A stretch of DNA of 64,000 nt from Phaseolus vulgaris. Taxonomy: Eukaryota; Streptophyta; Magnoliopsida; Fabales; Fabaceae. The DNA is taken from positions 6,605,030 to 6,669,029 of the forward strand of contig NC_023749.2 in assembly GCF_000499845.2 (NCBI RefSeq). Direction: 5' to 3'. Every line of letters starts with the position of its first letter. The first letter of the stretch is position 1. The notes beneath the pieces were generated by a model. It was not told the DNA's origin. It worked only from the letters and a program-made list of their open reading frames with translations, and made no database searches. The translations under genes and the position numbers were made by a program. Shown in pieces: positions 12,443 through 25,400 of the stretch.

Positions 12443-12451
12443 TCTTTAAGA
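12443..12451. repeat. 9-bp target-site duplication (right), M1
   Basis: TCTTTAAGA, identical to 11270-11278. Confidence 0.85.
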
Positions 12452-14530
12452 AGGTAATTATATTTATGAGTAACTGTAACACGATCCAAAAAGTCACGCA
12501 CTTATTTAATATTCTTATATTTTTCTAAACTCTTAATATTTAAGGTTATTGTATTATACTTAAAAAACATTTAATATGATTGGGAGTTGATGTATTTAGT
12601 ATAAAACACCCCCATTTAAAGTTTAAATTATTAGTTTATGAAAATATAATAAATATAATTAAAAAGGGGCATATAAGGAAGTAAATTAACGAGAGTATGT
12701 GTTTTTTATTACAGCGTTTAAGATCGTGCTTTTGAAAAATGAATACACATTATAAAACTCCGTATTTGTCGCGGGAAAATAATGCTTTACGCATAAACCA
12801 TATAGGAAGAGTACAAAGGACTTGTTTGGCTATCGAAGAAACGCGTTCTCGGTGAATGCACCATTACGCTTATTTTTTGCTAACTTCCCTCACACCCAAA
12901 TTTCACCCAAACAACTAAAAAAATACAATTCATCTACAAAAATCTCTCTATCAACACCGAATCAGAAAATTTTATAACATGATGTTAATCACGTTCTTAA
13001 AAGACTTATCACCTCCTGAAGCAGAAATATTAGATTTTTCATGTATAATTTCAATGTTTCAACTTTGTTAAATTAATGTCGTTATAATCAATTATTTGAG
13101 ATTTTTTTAAACTTTAAAACAATTTTATTATTAAAAAATATACTAGAAGAAAAGAGAAATTGTTTCTTTTTTTCTATGTCACTTACATTTTGTTTTTTTA
13201 ACTATACCTATTAGAAGAAATAAATATCTGTCTTTCTTAAAAATGATTGAATTTAAAGTTTTCATATTTTTAAAAGGATAATCATTATATTAATAAACAT
13301 GTTTATATAGGTTTGAGTTTGTTTATTTTAATTTAATTTAAGTTTGTTTATTTTAGTTTCTCCTCTAGTTTTTACTTAGACATTTTTTACAATATGTATA
13401 AATTTATTATGTATCGTCTTTTATAGGAAGTTATTTTGTTTTTCTTTGGATGAATTTGTTCTAGTATTTGATGTTTTTTTTTTATGAATTGTTTTATGTA
13501 ATGACAAATAATTTTTGAGATATAACTTGATAGTTTAAATGATGTCAGATTTCACAGTGACATTTAATATAAATTTTGTATAATAGAAATACAATAAAAC
13601 TTTTAATAAAAGAAATCCAGATTTTCTCTCGATTCAATTTTGAAGAAAAAAAAGAAAAATTACTTCTATCTTAATTTTGAAAAAAAAGAATTTATCTAAA
13701 TCAAATATTATTCATTAAAAAAGGAGTATTGGAAATGAATAAGAAAACTTATTTATAAATGTATATGTCTTCTTATTCTAGGGAATATAAGACTAAAAAT
13801 AAAGCAAAATAATGCAAATGCAGCTGAACAATGGAACAAAACCAGCTATATGTAATTATAGTATGAATTTGTACTCCTTTCAAAATAATGAATTTTTTTT
13901 TCTATTAAACGTCTGTGTCGTGGTGATAGTATTAGTAATAAATTTGTCTGTTATCTCTTTCCACTCCTCTCGTCTTTGACACAATGTTTTTCTTTAAATT
14001 ATTTATTATTTTGTTTTCATTATAGACGACAATATTAAAAAAGAAAAACCACGACAAACCTAAGAAGGGTAGACAACGCATTACCTAATTCAATTATTTT
14101 TTTATAAACTCTTTCTTTCTATTACATTTATATTAGTTATTTGCATCCATCCACTAAAAAAAGAAATTATACTGATTGGTCGGAAAAAAAAATTATCTTA
14201 TACAACTGGTGAAATATATTTTATTATTAAAAAATAAATTTTAAATGTAAATAAATTTTATAAAATAAGATTTACATTCATCTATAAATTATATAATATT
14301 TTAATATCTAATCAAAATCTCTAACTTTCCTTTACATTTATGAAGTTTTATAATATAATTTTAAAATTGTTTTATTTAATTATAATATGATGTAACATAT
14401 TATCAATTTCTTATTTTGTTGCATGTATATTCCACCGACCATTTTTGTAAAAGATTAGATAAATTATTTATTTAACATCACCAAGAAGCAAGATCCAAGT
14501 AATTTCAAAATAGCAAGGCTATTCCAGTCA
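12452..14530. other. AT-rich intergenic region upstream of the tetraspanin gene
   Basis: No gene supported. It is mostly AT-rich. A slightly more GC-rich patch at about 12710-12900 (GTTTGGCTATCGAAGAAACG) has no boundaries or ORF that could be interpreted. Confidence 0.5.
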
Positions 14531-14539
14531 TTTAGCCAC

Positions 14540-14593
14540 ACACGTGGCCATCATCCATAGCGAGTACCCTTTTCCCCACGCGCTCTCCACGTG
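14540..14593 (+). promoter_or_regulatory. Two G-box/ABRE-like motifs upstream of the tetraspanin gene
   Basis: ACACGTGGC at 14540-14548 (G-box and ABRE core) and a second CACGTG at 14588-14593. They lie about 100-155 bp upstream of the TATA box at 14694. In plants such elements are bound by bZIP and bHLH factors and often confer ABA, stress or light response. Their role here is inferred from motif and position only. Confidence 0.5.
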
Positions 14594-14693
14594 ATAAATA
14601 TAGAAATAATAACAATAATAATACAACCCAATATATTTAAATTTAAAATAAATAAATATAATTATTTTTATTTTATTTTAAATTTTCTAGTGG

Positions 14694-14700
14694 TATAAAA
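14694..14700 (+). promoter_or_regulatory. TATA box of the tetraspanin gene
   Basis: TATAAAA located 192 bp before the start codon, leaving room for a 5' UTR of about 160 bp that is purine-rich near the ATG. Confidence 0.55.
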
Positions 14701-14885
14701 TCATCACTCTAATAGTCGAAAAAAAAAGGAAGAAAAACTTCATCTCTCATGGTTCCAACACAAAGTGCATCTAATAAATAGAACACAAGGCTCCATTACT
14801 GTCATAACTGTACTTTGTGAGGTTAACGAAGGAACAGAAGAAAATAAGAAAGAAGAAGAAAGAAGAAGGCGAAGAAGATTGCAAG

Positions 14886-17800
14886 ATGAGAACAAGCAAC
14901 CACCTGATCGGTGTGCTAAACTTCCTAACGTTCCTGTTGTCGGTTCCGATCCTAGGTGGTGGGATATGGCTGAGCAGCAGAGCGAACAACACGGACTGTC
15001 TGAAGTTCCTTCAGTGGCCGTTGATCATAATCGGAGTGAGCATCATGGTGGTGTCGCTGGCGGGTTTCGCCGGCGCCTGTTACCGGAACACGTTCCTGAT
15101 GCGGCTGTACCTGGTGGTGATGTTCGCCGTGATCGCGGTGCTGATCGGGTTCATCATATTCGCGTACGTGGTGACGGACAAAGGGTCGGGTCGGAGGGTG
15201 ATGAACCGGGCGTATTTGGAGTACAGCTTGGAGGACTATTCGGGGTGGTTGGAAGAGCGCGTGGCGAGTGATAGCTACTGGGGGAAGATAGGGTCATGCA
15301 TTAGGGATTCCAAAGTGTGTGCGAAGATGGGAAGAACCATTAATGAAGTTCCTGAAACTGCTGAAATGTTCTACCTCAGACACCTCACACCTATTCAGGT
15401 ATATGCATTACTCATCACATTTTCTTTCTTCTTTTCTGTCATATTTCTTCAATAATCTCCACCAATCCCTGAATTCATTTTTTTTATAATATTCATTCGA
15501 TCGTTTTTATTTATTTATTTGGAATCTGTTTCTGTTTTTTGAATTTTGAAACTGTTTTGGAACGGTTGTTGGAGAAGGAATTGCAGTTATTTACTTACTT
15601 TTTTTGTTTAGTTGTTGATAGTATAATTCTGTAAAACTTTTCTTTGTCACGGTGAATAGTAAACAACACACTTCACACGCTTCGTTATAATAATATAATA
15701 ATATTTTTAATTAAAAAATATTAATTTATTAGTATGTTAGGTATATTTTTTTAGGGTTTAGGGTAGCATCACCCTACAATTTTTTTTTCTCTAATTAGAA
15801 ATAATATAAAAAATGTTGACATAAGGAAGAGCCATTGGGATTTTTTTAAGGGAAATATTTTAGTAAATGTTGGTGTTGGAAAAAAGCCATGTGAGGTATT
15901 TTGTACCTAATATTTTTTAATCATTTAAGATTAATTGTGGATACACTATGCTATTTCTAATTTATTAAGTTAATATTATCAAAGATATTTAGATCAATGA
16001 TTGTAATAGGGATTAAAGAGAAATTGTTTATTGTATTTTTTAGGGGAGTTTTTTTTGTTTTGTTTTGAAAAGTTAATTGTTTAGTGGTTTGAAAGAAAGT
16101 ATGGGTGTGTAGTGAAAGAAAGTTGAAGGAAAGGAAGTGCATGTTAGATTAAATGAGTAGATCCATCTCTCTCTGCAAGAAACCCTGCGGCATGTGGGGG
16201 TGATGGGTTTTCATTCATCAATTCCCGGAAGTTATGGTTCTCTGTCCAATTCACTGCACCCTAAACAATGGGGACAAATAAAATGAAAATGACACAAATA
16301 CACTGTTTGATAGATATATTTATTATGCATATACTTTTTTTTTTCTTCTGTTTCTCGTTTTCTAATCACATCATATATTTTATAAAAAAAGAAAAAATAT
16401 AGCATCACTATTTATGGTGATAATTGATGAACTTTGTTTTGGAAAAGGGGTGGCTTCACTACACTGGATATCAAATGTTATGGTCACTTATTTTGCTTTG
16501 ATTTTTACATAATTGTCTACACTCTACAGTGTAACATCATATGAAGAGTGATAATGTCATGAGGGATTTTTCTTATGGAGACCATTGAACAGGCTTGTGA
16601 GTAATGACAGATGATGTGTCATGGTAGGACCATTTTAAGGGGTGCCCACGTTGCTAATCAGTAATAGATTATGGGACTGAACAACGACATTTACTAAACA
16701 TAATCATGGTACCAAAGAATTATATTTTGTTATAATTGCTTGAATTTGAATTCAGGAAATGATTTCAAAGAGCTACATTATCATTTATCATGAAATAATA
16801 TGGTTCTTATCTCTTTCAGCATTGTTTTTGTCCATATTCCTAACCTTTTTTCTTTCTTTCTTGCTAATTAAGCATTGCATAGTGAGTTAGAATTATTGAC
16901 TTCTTCTGCGTTCCTACTCAAGGCTTCATTTACACCTGTATACTTTTTTTGGCTGGGCCAAGCATGATGTATACTTGTAACCTAACTACTTGTCGCTTTC
17001 TCCTTTTTACAAGCTCCCCCAACTTACATAAGAATGTTCTAGGATACCTTTGAATACCTTTGAAGATGATTTTATCTTTTAGGTGGGAGGGGGATATACT
17101 TTCTCTTTTTTGTTTCCTTATGTAGTACATATATTTTAGAATCATAGGATGACAAAATCTTAGAAGATGAACTTAAGGATGAATTTTTATACGGTTAGGT
17201 ATAAACCTAACTTTATAAACGTTTTATAAGATTAACTTAGATTTAAAATATATTTTTTAATATATATATATATATATATATATCTCAATTATCATTTAAT
17301 AATGGAATTTGTACAATTTTTTAAAGATTTAAATTGCTTACTCATAGTGATCTATAATTTGACAGTATACTGTGGAACATTATTGGTAAAGATATCTAGC
17401 AATGGCTACCTTTACTTATACAGTCAATAGGTTTATGATTTAATAAGGTTTTGACTTGAACATGTTGATCATGTTGTACTGTCTGATATTTTGATCTTTT
17501 AGAATATCTTGACAGTTTCCTTATCTAAATTATGTTTCGTGTGTTGCTCCCATTGGTACATGAGACACTGACAATTTTGGTCTCAGGCTGGTGCCTGGTC
17601 CGCATGTTATCCATGTCTCTAAACAAAGTAACTTTTTAGTGCATGCTCATGCCATAACATTTTTCTAGGGGGAAGAAAAAGGGTTTATACATCAACTACT
17701 GCCACGCAAAACAAACGATAAAGACAAGTACAAAATCTCTTCCTTTTCAAAACACAAAATATTCAGGCAACTATTTTCATTTTAGAAGAGTTAGGATATA

Positions 17801-18627
17801 AAAATAGGAGAGATTTTTTGTTTGTTTGAGTTTAACCTTACTTTTTCATTTTATTTTTACTTATATTTCTTATCTCTCATATTTTTCGTGTTTTTTAAAT
17901 ATAATATCTTAACTTTTACTTCATTTTTCACCTATTTTTATCGATTTTAAAATTGCATTTACTCTCTTTTTTCTTTGTATCAAACAGACCACACATTATG
18001 ATAGAGTCTTTTTAGTCAGCCAAAATTAGCAAGAACTATACAAAAACACTGAACAAAATATACCAATACAAATTTAATGAAGACACTTTAAGATACTAAA
18101 TTGAAATTTGTTAAAATTAAAAGTTCAAAATTAAGAAAATAATACAAGAGACTGGAAATTTAATTAAATTTTTTTTTTAACTTATTTTTGGTCTCAAACC
18201 AAAATGACATAAATATTTTGTTTCTAAACCTATTTGCCATGCAGCAGATGATTGAAGTAATGTTCTGTTTTGTGTGTTACAGTCTGGTTGCTGCAAGCCC
18301 CCCACAGAATGTGGCTATGTCTATCAGAATGAGACTGTGTGGAACCTAGGATCAGGATTGATGGGAGCCAATGCAGATTGCACTAGGTGGAGCAATGACC
18401 AAGAACTGCTTTGCTATGCCTGTGATTCCTGCAAGGCTGGTGTGCTGGCAAGTTTGAAGAAGAGTTGGAGGAAGGTTTCAGTGATCAACATTGTTGTTAT
18501 GATCCTCCTTGTGATTGTTTACATAGTTGCTTATGCAGCATATAGGAACAACAAGAGGATGGATAATGATGAACCCTATGGTGAAGCCAGGATGACAAAG
18601 GCACAACCTAGTGCCTTTCATCTTTAG
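14886..18627 (+). CDS. TET3: Tetraspanin-3-like membrane protein (TET3)
   Basis: Two exons, 14886-15398 and 18283-18627, joined at a phase-0 GT-AG intron of 2884 bp, encode 285 aa, the usual length of plant tetraspanins. The ATG at 14886 starts the family N-terminus MRTSNHLIGVLNF; upstream in-frame codons contain no ATG. Four membrane segments are visible at about 5-29, 42-66, 72-96 and 235-258. The small extracellular loop carries an N-N-T glycosylation site (N34). The large loop carries the plant-specific GCCK motif at 173-176 (SGCCKPPTEC), further paired cysteines and N-E-T at 187. The short tail ends MTKAQPSAFHL. From memory of the Arabidopsis family it is closest to TET3/TET4. Such proteins organise plasma-membrane microdomains, and TET3 has been reported at plasmodesmata. 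G-boxes lie upstream. Nothing is broken. Confidence 0.95.
15399..18282 (+). other. Tetraspanin intron
   Basis: Single intron with donor CAG|GTATAT and acceptor TGTTACAG|TCT. It is AT-rich and includes a (TA)n tract at about 17261-17283. No nested gene or bounded transposon was found. Confidence 0.8.
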
Positions 18628-19715
18628 TGGCACTCTTTGGATGCCAAAGCTATCTTAGGATTTTGAGCCTTTTTTTTTCCCTTGTAACTAAGTTGCTCTC
18701 ATGGTTTTGTGTCAAACATGAATTTGGTTTTAATATTGAAAGAATGAATGTATTTAATTATTATATTTGCTCGCTATGGAACTTCACCTTTTTCTTTGAA
18801 TAGTCATTTTGCTGTTAGAATTAGTAGGGATAGATTTGTAAATTTAGAGAAAATATCTTAGACTTTATTTGAATGAGATGATGAAAAATGACAGACTGAA
18901 AAAACAATAAAAGAAAATTAATTTAGATATCAGATTGTTTTAAATTAGGTAAAATAAATAAAGGGTTAAATATATTTTTGTTGCATGTGAATTGATTTTT
19001 TTCTCTAATTTTAATTTTAAATATTTTTTATTAGATGATAAATATAATCTTTTCAGTCTTATCAGTTGTAACTATTTAATAAGCTATAACTGCTAACAGT
19101 TATAACTGGTCTATATTATCAGTTATTTCTATTTTATTATCTTTTTTTTTATGTTTTATAAATATTATCCTCAATAATAATGTAGGTCAATAACCATTAT
19201 TATTAATAAAATATTTTTTTTTCTCAAAATGAGATATACAAAACTAATACTCTTAAATACTTGTAATAAATGAATTATTAAAATGTTTTCCTATCAATCT
19301 TGTTCTACGTCACAAATCAAAATAATTATTAAAATGGTTTCCTGTCAATTTTGTTCTGTTACAAATAAAAATAAGTTATTGAAATGTTTTCCTATCAGTT
19401 TTATTATAAGTGACAGTAAAATAATGTAAGATAACTCGTACAAATAAAAATTATAAAAATACATTTCAATAATTTTTTATTAAAAATGAAAAATATATTT
19501 AATTCATAAATAAATAAATATAAAATTTATAAACATACAACTGATTTGAAAGAATATAAATAATTAATTATGAGAGTGATTTGAAGAAAGTGCTAGTAAT
19601 TATAAATGGGAGCAGAGTGCATGCGACTATTGTACCAAGAAATTAATTATTTTTTTATTTATTTTGATTTAGAAATATATCCTGTACAAAAAAAATTAAG
19701 TTATATTGAGATACT
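18628..19715. other. 3' flank of the tetraspanin gene with a 50-bp tandem repeat
   Basis: The first 150 bp are presumably the 3' UTR. At 19273-19430 a degenerate tandem repeat occurs, about three copies with a period of 49-51 bp, each beginning AATTATTAAAATGTTTTCCT-like. No gene was found. Confidence 0.6.
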
Positions 19716-19724
19716 ACCATACCA
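19716..19724. repeat. 9-bp target-site duplication (left), Mutator-type element M2
   Basis: ACCATACCA, matching ACCGTACCA at 20278-20286 in 8 of 9 positions. Confidence 0.7.
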
Positions 19725-20277
19725 GGGTTTTTAACCATGGTTATTTTTTTTCTTTTTACTAAAATATGATACGTTTAAAAAAAATTACAAATTTAGACAA
19801 GTCGTGTCAATTCGGCACCACTTCATATGTACAAATTGTCCATCAACTTGGCACGACTTCTGCCATATCATAAATTTTTTTATCTATGTTTTTATTCATT
19901 CACAACACTCTTAGAATATTCATTTTCTTTATCTATGTATTTATTCATTCAATTCAAATATGATTCATACACGATTATCCAATTTTTTGTTCCTTAAAAC
20001 TAACACTCTTAAAAAATTATGTATCAAATTAATTTTTAACATTACATAACTTACTACCCAATATATAAACAATAATTTTTAAAAAAAAAAAAATTATGAC
20101 GTGGCTAGCACGACTTTAGTATGACAGAGCAGAAGTCGTGTCAAGTTGACACGACTTTAGTATGACATGACAGAGTCGTGTCTAATTGAGACGATTTGTA
20201 CATATGAAGTCGACTTGCCTAATTTATAATTTTTTTAAAACGGATCCCATTTTAGTAAAAAGGATGGTCAAAAACCC
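19725..20277. mobile_element. Non-autonomous Mutator-type element M2
   Basis: 553 bp with terminal inverted repeats starting GGGTTTTTAACCATGG (left) and GGGTTTTTGACCATCC (right, reverse-complemented), flanked by an 8/9-matching TSD. It carries shorter and more mutated versions of the M1 palindrome arrays and shares M1's internal block around the ATTATCCAATTTTTTGTTCC sequence. There is no coding content. Confidence 0.8.
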
Positions 20278-20286
20278 ACCGTACCA
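20278..20286. repeat. 9-bp target-site duplication (right), M2
   Basis: ACCGTACCA; one mismatch to 19716-19724. Confidence 0.7.
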
Positions 20287-20666
20287 CTGGCTGAATTTAA
20301 ACTAAGGAAGAGAACTAGTTTTGTCACTATCTAATTAGCAGCAGATTAAAAGTTCCCTAATTTACTTGCAACATGCAATCAATGTTTTTTTTAATGATTT
20401 TATGTTAAGAAAAAAAGTAGTTTAATTCTGTTGAACTTTCCATTTTTTTATAAAGTTTTGTTATAACATATGTTTAAATTTTATTTTAAATATCAATTAT
20501 TTTTTAATTTTTCAATTTATTTTTTGATATATGAAATATAATTAAAAAGTGATTTAGAGAAAAGTAAAAATAAAAACACTATTACGAAGTGGACTTTAAG
20601 CCTATATATTATGGGTGGTCCGATAGCGGGTGGCCTGATAAGGCCAACAAATACTCGAAATGACTC
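20287..20666. other. AT-rich spacer
   Basis: No gene. Its end (about 20580-20610, GAAGTGGACTTTAAGCCT) repeats the beginning of the small repeat that follows, so that repeat may have inserted next to a partial copy. Confidence 0.5.
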
Positions 20667-20795
20667 TGATACCATATTACAAAGTGGACTTTAAACCTAA
20701 CTCAACCCCATAAAACCGGCTCATAAGGTTGAGGTTTGCACCCACTTATATACTATGAAAGGCTCTCATCTCTAGTCGATGTGGGATCTCCAACA
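20667..20795 (+). repeat. Small TG...CA legume-type dispersed repeat (possible TRIM/solo small LTR)
   Basis: About 129 bp from TGATACCATATTACAAAG to GTGGGATCTCCAACA. It has TG/CA ends and an internal TATATACTATGA. A recognisable copy lies at 36441-36563 and a decayed inverted copy near 565-665. No clear TSD was found, so assignment as a small LTR is tentative. Confidence 0.5.
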
Positions 20796-21057
20796 AACAC
20801 CAAAAGTCTTCATCTATGTTTTTAAATCTAAAATTTAATATGTTTTAATAATATTAGGTCAAAATATTTATATAAAAAAAACAATACATGACTATGATTT
20901 GAAATAAATAAATTATTACCATTTTTTATTCGCAGCCCTAATTCAATATAAAAGACTATTATAAAGAGTTAATTTCAAAAATTATTTGGTTTGATATTAA
21001 AGTGTGTATTTGTAAAATAATAAAAATTTAAGAATAAAGTGGAGTGAATCTAAAGGG
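20796..21057. other. AT-rich spacer
   Basis: No feature recognised. Confidence 0.5.
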
Positions 21058-21062
21058 TGATA

Positions 21063-22250
21063 TGTAACACCCCAGAAAATAACATCTAAATATTATAATA
21101 CAAGTTCTACGTATTTCCATACAAACTTGGAGTTTTTCAAAACATTCCTAATACATGATTAGGATTTATAGAAATACAAACATTTACATATCCATAGCTC
21201 AAAATAAAACTCTGAAACCTCTAAGGCTTTCCTGCACTTGGTCATCTGTTCGTGTACATAGTACAGTCATCGCAGTTTAAACACAACACAAAAAGCAAGG
21301 GTAATCTAGTGAAAATAAAATTTTATAATATACGAAATTAAATTAAAAGAGAAAATCAAATTACATGGCCAATTTCTCAATTATTCAATCTTCTTCAAAT
21401 TCCAACATAAATCAATCACATAGATCTCACATGGATCTACACATCCAGAATATTCAACAAACAACGTCTTCCGGAAGACCCGTATTAAGTAAGTCCTACC
21501 AGATACTAACACCTGATCCAAAGATTACCAGCGAATCCAACAGAAAGGATCAGGGTAAGTTCAATACAATCCAAGCCGTGCATCTCATATGTCACGGTGT
21601 GCATGAACTCCCCCATCAGCTTCTCACCACCTGATATCTTAGTCTATGTGACTTAGATCATTTGTGAAGCTCGGAGATCTCGGTTACCACATAGGCATCA
21701 ATACTTAATACACAGCAAACATCAGTCCATACATTATCTCAAATGTATGAATTCAATTACATACCATTCCGTCATACAATGAGAAATTGAATATTGGGAC
21801 CACGTCCCTTCCGCATTCAGATCTTCTATCCTAGGGTGCTATTAAAAATTAAATTTAGCTTCCCTTACCTCTATTGCTTGCTTTCCAAGCAACTTTTAGA
21901 ATTTTTTTCCCGCAGTCTGGATAAGCTTCAAAATTTACGGGTCTAATGCAAGTTATCTAAACATAACAACTAACCCAACCAATATTGATGACTAAATCCT
22001 AAGGAAAAACAGAGAACCAAAAGATATTTAGAGTAAAAATGAACTTATTATGTTTGAAAATCTGATCGGATAGAAATGTTATTTAACTTGCCAGCTAAAC
22101 GAGGTTCGATCATATTCTAAAATAGATGAAGATTGTGAGAGAAAATTAAGAGAGAGGGAGAGAAGAGAAAATGAAGAGAGAGAGAAGGAAGAAAAAAATG
22201 GTGCGTGCAGGGGAGGCACGGTTTCTTTACTACTTTTTTATACTGTTACA
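21063..22250 (+). mobile_element. Solo LTR, TGTAACACCCC...GTTACA family (copy 1)
   Basis: 1188 bp with TGTAAC at one end and GTTACA at the other, flanked by a perfect 5-bp TSD TGATA (21058-21062 and 22251-22255). No internal retrotransposon sequence adjoins either side, so this is a solo LTR left by recombination between two LTRs. The TGTAACACCC start is common in plant Ty3/Gypsy LTRs, but family assignment needs a search. A related copy in opposite orientation occupies 38560-39999. An open frame at 21365-21634 is conserved in both copies only because the LTRs are similar, and is not a gene. Confidence 0.9.
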
Positions 22251-22347
22251 TGATAGACTTTACTTTGTAAGTAAGATAAATTCTAAAGTTGAATTAGATT
22301 AAAAAAAAAGAGAGTTTAAGGTTTTTATTTATAAAAAGAGGTAAGTT

Positions 22348-22470
22348 TATTAATATTCTTAGAAGGTTATTTTTTTTCTCTTTTATTAATATTCTTAGAA
22401 GGTTATTTTTTTTTCTCTTTTATTAATATTCTTAGAAGGTTTTTTTTTTCTCTTTTATTAATATTCTTAT
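22348..22470. repeat. Tandem repeat, about 37-bp unit
   Basis: Three and a half copies of a unit containing TATTAATATTCTTAGAAGG followed by a T-rich tract and CTCTTT. It lies just outside solo LTR copy 1. Confidence 0.85.
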
Positions 22471-25400
22471 TTATTAAAGGATGCAAATATTAATCTATAT
22501 AAAATCGAAGAGTTTACATGTTCGAATTTTCAGTGTTTCTCTAAAGTTAAACTTATAAGTACTTTTGTAAGTATTAGCGAAAACAATTCGCTGTTTATTC
22601 ACATTTTTATTTGATTAAAATATATATAATTTTATGGTTTTATTACTTTTATAAATGACCAATTAAAATATAATACAATTTTAAATCTATATATATATAA
22701 TTTTGTAAAAATAGTATTAAAAACATTATATAGAGTTGTTTTCAAGAAGAGAAGGTATTTAGTATTTTGAAATTAAAAAAAAGTTATTTAATTATTTATT
22801 TCATTAAATAAATAAATAAATTATTTTTTATTTATTAAAGGATAAAGTTATTCAATTAGGTTTTAGGGTACTTTTATAAAGCCAAATGTTGGTTTTGATT
22901 AAAAGAGAACTGAACACTGAGGGAGAAAGTTTTAATTTTGGGTGAAGAATTGATTTTCACTAAGCAATTGCAGCGTTTCCTCTTTCAACATTATGTTTTT
23001 ATTTGCATTGTATGGATTCTCTTATATACACTTTGCATAGTATGAATTAGATAGTTTCAAATATTCAAGTATTCATAGTTTCATACTCCACCATATGTGA
23101 ATTTGTTTCTGAATGAGATATTCAGAAAGGGAAGTTAATCTTTCATTTTGCACTCTCTCTTTTCTTTTATCTCTGTGAAGTTACCTTAGCGATGCATCTG
23201 CTACTGACTGCTGATATTGCTGCATGATTATGGTATCATAATCATAAGTATTATGAAATTAAGCCTTTAGCAATGAAATTTTAAGTGTAGTTTAAGGCAT
23301 CCAATCTAATCTATAAGCTTGATACGTGCTAAATTTCATTTGCTGTGCTCTAGAATGCACTTAAATGAGAAAATAACTGGCCCCATTTATTGAAAGAAGT
23401 TTTGCTGGTAAATGGTGTGTCAATTAATTCGTGGGTGCTTTTTTATTTCAAGAAGTTTAAACCTGTCTTTTAATTGGAAGGAAGCACGAAAAAGAGACAA
23501 TCATGGTGATTTCAAATATTGATGCAGATTTTGACATTAGTGATCCTTTATACTTTGAACTTTCACCACCCAAAATGGTTTTGAATATCATTTAATTTGG
23601 ACATGCCTGATGGAATCATTGTACTAGTCAGCGTGTGCAAGTGGGGTTGGTCTTGCATGCATTAGGGGAACATCTGTCATCATTTCACATATATGCTGTT
23701 GATGAAAGGGAGAGAAAGGTTCATAACAATGCTTAAAGAATGAAAGACCCCACAATCTCAGGAGTGAATCAGGTGCAGTAATTCTTGCAACAGAAATAGA
23801 ATATCCAGTTATTTTGGGTGTTGGTCAATTGAAATTATATATAATGGTCATAAACTTGTGACTTGCATTGAAAATGCTGTTAGAGGTGGATCCAGAATCT
23901 CCTGCATTAATGCTTTTTTAGGAATTCTTTTGTAGCATTTGGATTCATGTTTGTTGATGCAGTTGCTGAGTCACAATAAAGCAATATAGTCACTACTTCT
24001 TGGGATAACGGAGCACATTGAGCAGGTTTTTGGAGTACATTCTGGTAACTCTGCTTGATAAATTTTCACAAGAACAGTTTCATCCTCTTGCTTGAAGTGT
24101 ATTAGGTCATTGACTAATAACTTATAAGTTGTCAACAACAAGCAATTGCATTTTACACAAGAGGTTAATTCACAATTTTTGTCAGTCAAGGAAGCAGTTT
24201 TTCCTTTTGAAGTTCTCCCCTAGGTTGTGATGAGAATCTAAGCGCTGAGCTGAGATGCAAAATGCTGGTGATGTTAAGGGTTTTGATTTTTTTACTCTAG
24301 GTAAAATACTTCATTTACTAAGGTTCAAATCTTTGCTGATAAGTAAGAAGTTACCACTAATGCTACTGTGTTTCTTAGCTTGAATGACTCAATGTTATTA
24401 TGAAGATTACTGTGGTTTTTTGTTGAAATCGGATTTCAGATTGTTTCTAATGTGACACTTTGAATGAGAAAAAAACTCTTTTGTCTGGTGACAAGAATGC
24501 TGAAGTTGCAAGATGTCAAGGCACATTCCGGTGACATGATTGGAGACACTCAGCTCATGGTTGACACTCTTTGTCTGGCTCTTGGGCCATGGAATACAAG
24601 GTTCTAATAACGTTTGAAGCAATGTCAATGGCTTAAGCGACAAACAAACAGCTTTAAAAACATGTATCAGAATGATTGGTCTTCACTCTTCAGGAATTCA
24701 TTGAAGACAAGAGTTCAAATAGTGACAACATTTGCAGACAGCCTCATTCTCCCTGAAATGGCAAGGTGATAGATAACAGCAGTAAGCATTTGTGTTCATC
24801 TTTGTATATGGTACTGATTATATGTGCTCTTGCAGTCTTTTTGGCTTCCAAAAGTTTTTAGTTCCTGAAATTTCTTTCGTATATATAAAAGATGGATTAT
24901 ATGACAGTAATTTTTGTCTTGGGAATTTTGCAGTCTTTTAGCACTTTCCAAGTTTAAAAATCTTAGAAATTTTGACTGGTAATAACCATTTCAAGTTTAA
25001 AGTCTTGGGACTCAAATTGGATGCTACTGCTTATGTACAAAGTTGTTAAGCATTCACATCTCACCCAGTCAAGAAATTCTTTGATTTAAGAGCAAGAAAA
25101 AAAAAAATCACTTCCCCCAGCTATTTAGTCACAGCATAGATTGTATTTTACAACATCTGTAACATATTTTAATGCATAACACACTCCAATGTTAATTTTT
25201 CTTTACATTTGCATATTGTGTGAACCCTGTCTTCTTAAGATGAATAGACTAAACCAGTCAACATTCATAAACAAAGACATCATCACTGTATATTGAAAAA
25301 TCACACAAATCTTTGAGCTACTGGATAGCTTATTTATCACTGATTGTTTAGTCTACCTAATCTAATTAGCTCACTCAACTATTTCTAATGGTCATTGTTG

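Noticed and set aside
14765..15271. 168-codon frame overlapping tetraspanin exon 1
   Set aside because: Shadow frame created by GC-richer coding sequence. It lacks an ATG in good context and any family similarity, while the other frame encodes a complete tetraspanin.
21365..21634. 89-codon frame conserved with 39424-39627
   Set aside because: Both lie at the same place in two related solo LTRs. Conservation reflects LTR similarity, and the sequence has no domain.
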